Assembly (NCBI GenBank): GCA_003224055.1
Contig: QHYE01000044.1
Location: 1 to 64,000 of the forward strand
Reading direction: 5' to 3'
DNA: 64,000 nucleotides
DNA from: Acidobacteriota bacterium
GTDB taxonomy: Bacteria > Acidobacteriota > Terriglobia > Acidiferrales > UBA7541
Every line of letters begins with the position of its first letter. Positions within the stretch are counted from its first letter, which is position 1. The position numbers and the translations under genes are program-made. Shown here piece by piece: positions 58,898 to 64,000 of the stretch. The notes below the pieces were generated by a model that saw only the letters and a list, made by a program, of their open reading frames with translations, made no database searches and had not been told where the DNA came from.

Positions 58898-59737
58898 ATG
58901 AGTCTGACGCGTGAAATTGCACTTAGTTCGTTGCGCCTCGGCGGCGGGAATCCGCTGTTCCTGATTGCCGGGCCGTGCGTGATCGAAAGCGAAGCCCACG
59001 CGCGGATGATGGCGGAAAAAGTTGCGAAAATCGCGACGGATGCCGGCGTGCCCTACATCTTCAAAGCCTCCTACGATAAAGCCAACCGGACTTCCGTGAA
59101 GTCATTTCGCGGGCCGGGAGCGCAAGAAGGCCTGCGGATCCTCGGCAAGATCAAAGCGGACTTGAAGGTCCCTGTGCTCACCGATATCCATGATGCATCG
59201 CAAGCCGGACCGGCAGCGGAAGTATGCGACGTGCTGCAAATCCCCGCGTTTCTCGCGCGGCAGACGGAGTTGCTGATCGCGGCGGGCAAGACCGGTCGCA
59301 TCATCAATATAAAGAAAGCGCAGTATCTCTCTCCGTGGGATATGGCCAACGTCGCCGAAAAAGTAGCAAGCACTGGCAATTCGAAAATCCTCCTCACGGA
59401 GCGCGGCGCTTCCTTCGGCTACCAGAATCTTGTGGTGGATTTCCGCTCATTCCCAGTAATGCAGAAAACCGGTTATCCCGTCGTTTTTGACGTGACGCAT
59501 TCCGTGCAGCTTCCCGGCGGGCAAGGCCATGCCAGTGGCGGCCAGCCGGAATTTATCGAGCCGCTGGCTCGCGCAGGTGTAGCCGCCGGAGTAGATGGAA
59601 TTTTCCTGGAGACTCATGACAATCCCGCAGCGGCTTTGTCCGACGGCCCGAACGCTCTTCCCCTGGCGCAGCTCCCCGCCCTGTTGGCGAAATTGAAAGA
59701 ACTAGGCACCTTGGTTCGTCGCTGGAGAACAGATTGA
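58898..59737 (+). CDS. kdsA: 3-deoxy-8-phosphooctulonate (Kdo-8-P) synthase
   Basis: 279 aa TIM barrel. It condenses arabinose-5-phosphate with phosphoenolpyruvate. Typical motifs: FLIAGPCVIESE near residue 22, FKASYDKANRTS near 57, LTERGASFGYQNLVVDF near 170 and DVTHSVQLPGG near 205. The PCVIES Cys suggests the metal-dependent class, to be checked. ATG 58898 is used (TTG 58886 is alternative). kdsD follows after 97 nt with a palindromic repeat between. Confidence 0.95.
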   Translation: MSLTREIALSSLRLGGGNPLFLIAGPCVIESEAHARMMAEKVAKIATDAGVPYIFKASYDKANRTSVKSFRGPGAQEGLRILGKIKADLKVPVLTDIHDASQAGPAAEVCDVLQIPAFLARQTELLIAAGKTGRIINIKKAQYLSPWDMANVAEKVASTGNSKILLTERGASFGYQNLVVDFRSFPVMQKTGYPVVFDVTHSVQLPGGQGHASGGQPEFIEPLARAGVAAGVDGIFLETHDNPAAALSDGPNALPLAQLPALLAKLKELGTLVRRWRTD

Positions 59738-59773
59738 GCCATCTCGACGCACCTCCGATTTGTCTGTTCATAG

Positions 59774-59793
59774 GGGCACGATATATCGTGCCC
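59774..59793. repeat. palindromic repeat between kdsA and kdsD
   Basis: GGGCACGATATATCGTGCCC is a perfect 20-nt palindrome between the kdsA stop and the kdsD start. It is of the same general type as the stems at 60812-60990. Confidence 0.7.
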
Positions 59794-59834
59794 TTACGGT
59801 TGATCCGACTTTTGGGCGTCATATGGGGCCACCC

Positions 59835-60794
59835 ATGAGCCTCGACACCGCGCGCCGCGTTCTCAAAATCGAAGCGCAAGCGATTCAAGACGTCTTGGCG
59901 CGTCTCGATTCCAGCTTCGAAAAAGCGGTGGACCTTTTGTTCGCCTGCAAAGGCCGCGTCGTGGTCACCGGCATGGGAAAATCCGGCCTCATCGGACGAA
60001 AAATCTCCGCAACACTCTCCAGCACGGGAACCCCCTCCTTTTTCCTGCACGCGGCCGAAGCTCTTCACGGGGATATGGGCATGCTCGCCCGCGGCGACGC
60101 TCTCCTGGCCGTCTCCTACGGCGGCGAAACCGAAGAGATCGTGCGTCTGCTCGAAGCCTTGAAGCGGCTGGAGATGCGCCTTGTCACCCTCACCGGCAAA
60201 ATTCATTCGACGCTGGCCGAAGCCAGCGACGTCGCACTGGACGTCAGCGTGAAAGAAGAGGCTTGTTCCATGAACCTCGCACCAACAGCAAGCACCGCAG
60301 TAGCGATGGCGGTAGGTGACGCGCTAGCCGTTTCACTTCTCGAGCGCCGCGGATTCCGCCCCGATGACTTTGCCGCGCTGCATCCCGCCGGAAGCCTGGG
60401 AAAGAAATTGCTTCGCGTCGAACACTTGATGCACGCGGGCGACGCGCTGCCCCGCGTTTCGAAAGATACGCCGATGCCCGACGTGTTCCACGAAATGTCC
60501 GCCAAGAAGCTTGGAATGACCACTGTCCTTGAACCGGATGGACGCCTCGCGGGAATTTTGACCGACGGCGACTTGCGGCGGTTAATGGAAAAGCATCGAG
60601 GAGCGGTTCTCGAAATGCGCGCCGCGGATGGCATGACGAAGAATCCCCAAACCATCGGCCCGCACGTGCTTGCCAGTGAGGCCTTGAATTTGATGGAAAA
60701 GAAAAAAATCACCTCGATCGTCGTCGTGGATGAAGCGAACGGCGTCCTTGGCGTGGTGCATCTGCATGATTTGTGGACGCTGGAGCTGATCTAG
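59835..60794 (+). CDS. kdsD: arabinose-5-phosphate isomerase
   Basis: 319 aa. The SIS domain (about 1-195) carries RVVVTGMGKSGLIGRKISAT, the SYGGETEEIVRLLEALK loop and TASTAVAMAVGDALAVSLLE. A tandem CBS pair follows (206-319; DGRLAGILTDGDLRRLMEKH). It makes the arabinose-5-phosphate used by KdsA. ATG 59835 is selected; a start at 59760 would cross the palindrome at 59774 and add an unusual leader. kdsC follows. Confidence 0.93.
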   Translation: MSLDTARRVLKIEAQAIQDVLARLDSSFEKAVDLLFACKGRVVVTGMGKSGLIGRKISATLSSTGTPSFFLHAAEALHGDMGMLARGDALLAVSYGGETEEIVRLLEALKRLEMRLVTLTGKIHSTLAEASDVALDVSVKEEACSMNLAPTASTAVAMAVGDALAVSLLERRGFRPDDFAALHPAGSLGKKLLRVEHLMHAGDALPRVSKDTPMPDVFHEMSAKKLGMTTVLEPDGRLAGILTDGDLRRLMEKHRGAVLEMRAADGMTKNPQTIGPHVLASEALNLMEKKKITSIVVVDEANGVLGVVHLHDLWTLELI

Positions 60795-60811
60795 CCAACG
60801 CGACCTAGGAG

Positions 60812-60990
60812 GGCACGGCTTTAGCCGTGCCGGAAGCTCCGGTACTTAGTGGGCTTTAGCCCCTGAGGAACGTTCTGGAACCTGCGAGACCATTTGGACA
60901 TATCTCGCTTTCTCAGAATCGTCTTTGGGGGTCGGAGCTTCAGCTCCGACATTACGGAGCCTTAGAAGTGTGGGCTTTAGCCCCTGAGGG
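60812..60990. repeat. cluster of palindromic repeats between kdsD and kdsC
   Basis: Four or five stems lie in 180 nt: GGCACGGCTTTAGCCGTGCC (60812-60831), CCGGAAGCTCCGG (60830-60842), GGGCTTTAGCCCCTGAGG (60851-60868), GTCGGAGCTTCAGCTCCGAC (60931-60950) and a second GGGCTTTAGCCCCTGAGGG (60972-60990). The two GGGCTTTAGCCC copies are 121 nt apart. They are intergenic REP-like units. They fill most of the 272-nt gap. Confidence 0.8.
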
Positions 60991-61066
60991 AGCGGTCGGG
61001 AATCTAGCAAGAACATTTTGAGACAGTTTCGGTTCAGAGTTAGAGAACTATTCCCGGAGGAGTAAT

Positions 61067-61627
61067 TTGGCACGAACACCAGGCAGTGCAACCCCTATCG
61101 TCAAGAAGCGCGCAAGCCGCATCAAAGTTCTGTTGATGGATGTGGATGGCACACTCACGGATGGAAGCGTCACCCTGCTCTCCCAATCGGATGGCAGCGC
61201 GCTCGAAATCAAGAACTTTGACGCCCATGACGGCCAGGGCCTGACCCTGGCCGTCACCGCCGGTCTCCATACCGGAGTCATCACCGGCCGCGGCAGCGCC
61301 GCGCTTCGCCGCCGCTGCAAGGAACTCGATATTACGTATGTGTACGAGAAACAGGGCCACAAGATCGCCGCCTACGAAGACGTTCTGCGAAGAACCGGCG
61401 TCAACGAATCCGAGGTCGCCTTCCTCGGCGACGACTTGCCGGACTTGATGGTTATGAAGCGGGTCGGCCTCGCCGTGGCCGTCGGCAACGCCACCGACGA
61501 AGTAAAACGCGCCGCGCACTACATCACCAAGGCCGTTGGCGGCAAAGGCGCCGCCCGCGAGCTCGTCGAGCTGATCCTCCGGTCCAAAGGCATCTGGGAA
61601 AAGATGATTGACAAAGCCCGCGCCTGA
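61067..61627 (+). CDS. kdsC: Kdo-8-phosphate phosphatase (KdsC, HAD family)
   Basis: 186 aa. It removes the phosphate from Kdo-8-phosphate. HAD motif I is LLMDVDGTLTDG (Asp25, Asp27), motif II lies in GVITGRGSAALRRRC, and GDDLPDLMVMKRVG is the late Asp motif. The start is TTG 61067, with GGAGGAG 5 nt upstream. The tail (IWEKMIDKARA) fits the family. It completes the set kdsA, kdsD, kdsC and kdsB in one block. Confidence 0.92.
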   Translation: MARTPGSATPIVKKRASRIKVLLMDVDGTLTDGSVTLLSQSDGSALEIKNFDAHDGQGLTLAVTAGLHTGVITGRGSAALRRRCKELDITYVYEKQGHKIAAYEDVLRRTGVNESEVAFLGDDLPDLMVMKRVGLAVAVGNATDEVKRAAHYITKAVGGKGAARELVELILRSKGIWEKMIDKARA

Positions 61628-61713
61628 ACCCAGGTTCGTCCGGCTCTCACGCGGCGGCAATCCACCCCAGCATCAGCCATCTCACAGCAAACAAACCACC
61701 TACGAATTATCAT

Positions 61714-61741
61714 TTGACAAAGGGTACAGTCATGATATAAT
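61714..61741 (+). promoter_or_regulatory. consensus sigma70 promoter upstream of ppa
   Basis: TTGACA (61714-61719), 16-nt spacer, TATAAT (61736-61741): both hexamers match consensus fully. A transcript would start near 61748 and run about 370 nt to the ppa ATG at 62117, through the repeat array. Confidence 0.8.
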
Positions 61742-61865
61742 GTTTTCGTTGTGACGGCGTGATTCTTCCGCCCAGACGGCGATGCTCTCCCGCGCAGCGG
61801 TCCTTCTAACTCCTTCAGATTCTATCCGCCCTCTATCGTTACCTTTTTATAAACATCGCGCGTCC

Positions 61866-61990
61866 GTAAGTCCTTTGTTTGCCACTCTTAGGAGCCACCC
61901 GCAAATCATTGAAAGCACAAGCACATTAAGTCCTTTCCTTGCCACTCATACAGACTTGTCACCCGTAAGTCCTGTATTTGCCACTCATAC
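61866..61990. repeat. array of three 26-nt repeats
   Basis: Imperfect copies begin at 61866, 61926 and 61965. The conserved parts are TAAGTCCT near the start and TTGCCACTC followed by TTA or ATAC. CACCCG precedes the third copy and also occurs near the first. Spacing is uneven (60 and 39 nt), so it is not a CRISPR. Confidence 0.65.
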
Positions 61991-62116
61991 GAAAACAACC
62001 GGGGTGTGTACCAACAATTTCCACTCTGGAACCCGGCCTCCGCTCCAACTTCTGGCGCTCAAGGCCATCTCGCGTCATAATGCCGTCCTGCGCCGCGTTC
62101 GTGAGGACCCTTAACG

Positions 62117-62671
62117 ATGCTCCACGCATGGCATGACGTTTCTCCTGGGGAGGATCTCCCGCGGGATTTTCAGGCGGTGATCGAGATTCCTCTGGGCTCC
62201 AACGTGAAGTACGAGTTGGATAAAGCGAGTGGGCTATTAAAGGTGGATCGCATCATCCATTCGGCGGTCTTCTACCCTGCAAACTATGGATTCATCCCGC
62301 AGACGTATGCGGACGATAACGACCCTCTCGACGTCCTCGTTTTGTGCCAGGAGCCGGTACAGCCACTGGCGCTCATCAAAGCGCGGGCCATTGGATTGAT
62401 GACGATGATCGATTCCGGAGCGAGCGACGACAAGGTCATCGCCGTGGCCACCAACGATCCGGAATTCAACAGTTACGTCGAAGCCAACGAATTGCCGCCG
62501 CATCGCTTGCTCGTCTTGAAACGGTTCTTCCAGGATTACAAGCAGCTGGAAGGTAAGCAGGTACAAGTGGAAGATATTCGCCCAGCGTATGCGGCGGTGA
62601 AAGTGATAGAACAGTCGCTGGCGCGCTACAAGGAGCAAAGAGAAACCCTTCGCGCGACGGGTCGCTACTAA
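62117..62671 (+). CDS. ppa: inorganic pyrophosphatase
   Basis: 184 aa, family I soluble pyrophosphatase. It has the EIPLGSNVKYELDKASG region, YGFIPQTYADDNDPLDVLVL with the catalytic Asp cluster, and later VIAVATNDPEF and LKRFFQDYKQLEGKQVQV. A GAGGA is 9 nt before the ATG. It pulls biosynthetic reactions forward by removing PPi. The long leader upstream carries a consensus promoter and repeats. Confidence 0.95.
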   Translation: MLHAWHDVSPGEDLPRDFQAVIEIPLGSNVKYELDKASGLLKVDRIIHSAVFYPANYGFIPQTYADDNDPLDVLVLCQEPVQPLALIKARAIGLMTMIDSGASDDKVIAVATNDPEFNSYVEANELPPHRLLVLKRFFQDYKQLEGKQVQVEDIRPAYAAVKVIEQSLARYKEQRETLRATGRY

Positions 62672-62810
62672 TGCAAATGCACTATTCTTACGGTCTGAGC
62701 TCGGTGCTAGCTTGCAGCGGTGGAAACGGCCCGAGTTTCTGGTGCGCCTGCGACGCGCGGGGTTTGCCTTTTTGAAGCGGGCCTAAGTCTATCTGCTGGA
62801 GCGAGACGGC

Positions 62811-63512
62811 ATGAAGCGGTTCTTGAAATGGACACTGGGAGTTGTGCTGGGACTTTTGGTCGTGGCCTTTGGGGCGCTTTCCTATCTGGCCGGCAGCCCG
62901 AAGGATGCCTTGTACATGGTGCGGTACGCGCTGCCGCACATGCATCGTGGCACTCTGAAAGTGGGCGACGATGCGCCCGATGCCCGGCTCCTCGCTCTCG
63001 ATGGTCAGACCCGTTTCCACATCCGCGAACGCACCGCGGGCCGGCCCCTCGTTCTCGTTTTCGGCAGCTTTACTTGACCGCCCTTTCGTCGCCAGGTCGG
63101 CGACGTCGTGCAGATTTACAACGACTATAAGGACCACGCCGATTTCCTGACCGTCTACGTGCGCGAAGCGCATCCCACCGATGAATGGCAGATGAAATCG
63201 AACGTGAAAGACGACGTGTGCTACGCGCAGCCGAAAACTTTGGAACAGCGCATGGCCATCGCCAACGACTTCACCAAGCGCTTCAAGTATCCACTGCCCT
63301 TTGGCGTGGATGACATGGCCAACGCGGCCGATCTTGCGTACTCCGCGTGGCCGGAGCGTCTTTACATCATCGATGAAAACGGCCGCATCGCCTATCGCGG
63401 CGGAATGGGCCCGTTTAACTATAAGCCCGGCGAAGCTCGCGCCTGGCTGGCCGGGCGTTACGGCGAAGTAAAGCACCCGGAAAAAACGGAGACCGCGCCG
63501 AAGAAAAGTTGA
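62811..63512 (+). CDS. iodothyronine-deiodinase-like selenoprotein (in-frame UGA)
   Basis: 233 aa if TGA 63075-63077 is read as selenocysteine (residue 89). An N-terminal membrane anchor (about 5-27) is followed by a thioredoxin-like fold. RPLVLVFGSFT then the UGA codon then PPFRRQVGDV matches the deiodinase active site, where Sec or Cys stands before PPF or PSF. Further on YVREAHPTDEW corresponds to the EAHxxDGW motif of deiodinases and YIIDENGRIAYRGGMGPFNY closes the fold. The reading frame is uninterrupted on both sides of the TGA. The substrate is unknown; a redox or dehalogenase role is inferred. It lies between ppa and an RsuA-type gene. Without Sec insertion it would end as an 88-aa stub. 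Confidence 0.85.
63087..63105 (+). promoter_or_regulatory. candidate bacterial SECIS hairpin
   Basis: CGTCGCC (63087-63093) and GGCGACG (63099-63105) form a perfect 7-bp stem around the loop AGGTC. It begins 9 nt after the TGA, so the apical loop is 16-21 nt downstream, in the range known for SelB-bound elements. The loop resembles the AGGUCU loop of the E. coli fdhF element. The bulged U seen there is absent. Confidence 0.75.
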
Positions 63513-63516
63513 GCCT

Positions 63517-64000
63517 ATGAGGAATCGTGCCGGCAACTTGGCTGCGCCTCGATCCAAAACTTCGCGAAACATCGGTCTGGCTCGGGCGCTCTCCAAGCTC
63601 GGCGTTTGCTCGCGTTCGCAGGCCGCCGAACTGATTCGCGCGGGACGCGTCAAGCTGAACGGAACATTGCGCCGCGATCCGGAAACTCCGGTACACATCG
63701 AAAAAGATCGCATCGAACTGGATGGGAGTCCGCTCGCGAAGAGCGAAAGAATTTATCTCGCGCTCAACAAGCCGCGTGGTTTGGTCACCACCGCATCGGA
63801 CGAAAAAGGCCGCGAAACGGTTTACGGCTATCTCCCCGCAGATTTTCCATGGGTTGCACCCGTCGGCCGACTGGACATGGCCAGCGAAGGGTTGTTGCTG
63901 CTGACGAATGATTCCGAATGGGCCGCGCGAATCTCGGCGCCGGAGACGCATCTGGAAAAAACGTATCACGTTCAGATTGATGCAATCGCGGATGAGAATT
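63517..64000 (+). CDS. 16S/23S rRNA pseudouridine synthase, RsuA/RluB family (partial)
   Basis: The gene runs off the window end; 161 codons are visible. An S4 RNA-binding domain (LARALSKLGVCSRSQAAELI, then RAGRVKLNG) precedes the pseudouridine synthase domain with LALNKPRGLVTT and the catalytic GRLDMASEGLLLLTN motif (Asp). Which rRNA it modifies cannot be decided from this part. ATG 63517 is 4 nt after the selenoprotein stop, so both may share a transcript. Confidence 0.9.
   Translation, partial: MRNRAGNLAAPRSKTSRNIGLARALSKLGVCSRSQAAELIRAGRVKLNGTLRRDPETPVHIEKDRIELDGSPLAKSERIYLALNKPRGLVTTASDEKGRETVYGYLPADFPWVAPVGRLDMASEGLLLLTNDSEWAARISAPETHLEKTYHVQIDAIADEN

Larger units (their letters stand above)
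61628..62116. other. intergenic leader of ppa with promoter and repeats
   Basis: About 490 nt without a convincing gene. It contains a consensus promoter at 61714-61741 and three copies of a 26-nt repeat at 61866-61990. An open frame at 61782-62114 merely translates the repeats (SPLFAT, LSPFLATHT, VSPVFATHT). Confidence 0.6.

Noticed and set aside
61866-61990. CRISPR array
   Set aside because: Only three imperfect copies with unequal spacing, no cas genes and no uniform spacers.
61782-62114. 110-codon frame before ppa
   Set aside because: It consists largely of translated copies of the 26-nt repeat and has no independent support; treated as repeat DNA.
63075-63077. Stop codon splitting the deiodinase-like gene into two pieces or a pseudogene
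   Set aside because: The frame is intact on both sides, the TGA is at the catalytic Sec/Cys place, and a SECIS-like hairpin follows; a random nonsense mutation would not bring these together.

Overview
The window reads as a chromosomal stretch of a member of the Acidobacteriota, probably the Terriglobia. This is inferred from gene content: a large ADOP-type orphan permease with its PadR regulator (47.8-50.8 kb), two tandem VWA-domain proteins of the acidobacterial type (50.9-53.0 kb), a DUF4382 lipoprotein, a Tat-exported ferritin-like protein and a winged-helix/TolB-like regulator. Kdo and heptose genes show a Gram-negative envelope with LPS. I see no rRNA, tRNA or CRISPR array.

Layout. 0-6 kb: small accessory genes (YdeI-like, ArsR, VOC, SRPBCC, two DUF1801 proteins). 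The ArsR-VOC-SRPBCC group is split by a 1.9-kb group II intron lying antisense to it, whose reverse transcriptase carries a single-base frameshift. 6-12.2 kb: minus-strand operon rfaE2-mfd-surA-like-yhaM-like. 12.3-17.1 kb: membrane hydrolase, geranylgeranyl-reductase-like flavoprotein and MsbA-like ABC exporter. 17.1-26 kb: single genes (XRE regulator, glycine-zipper protein, ferritin-like protein, short winged-helix/TolB protein, GH2 exo-glucosaminidase-like enzyme, DUF4382 lipoprotein). 26.3-38.1 kb: sugar-acid and galactose island, a nine-gene minus-strand operon (SSS symporter, small membrane protein, galK, galT, manD, KduI/IolB isomerase, MFS transporter, kdgK, eda) with a convergent SDR at its end and a divergent LysR gene at its head. 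38.3-43.3 kb: two Gfo/Idh/MocA oxidoreductases, a DUF6807 protein and a HGSNAT-like membrane protein. 43.4-46.5 kb: LiaF-like protein, deoB and a duplicated DoxX-like protein. 46.6-53.0 kb: Sel1 protein, ADOP permease, PadR and the two VWA proteins. 53.2-61.6 kb: Kdo/CTP block (kdsB, pyrG, kdsA, kdsD, kdsC) that covers CMP-Kdo synthesis from arabinose-5-phosphate onward, with palindromic repeats between its genes. 61.7-64 kb: a consensus promoter and repeat-rich leader before ppa, then an iodothyronine-deiodinase-like gene, then the start of an RsuA-type pseudouridine synthase.

The most striking item is the deiodinase-like gene at 62811-63512. Its active-site codon is an in-frame TGA, and a perfect 7-bp hairpin with an AGGTC loop begins 9 nt downstream, as expected for a bacterial SECIS. 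I read it as a selenoprotein of the thyroid-deiodinase fold. Other points of interest are the antisense broken intron, near-identical palindromes upstream of padR and of the Sel1 gene, a T-N11-A type operator before the sugar-acid operon, and the repeat-loaded ppa leader behind a consensus promoter.
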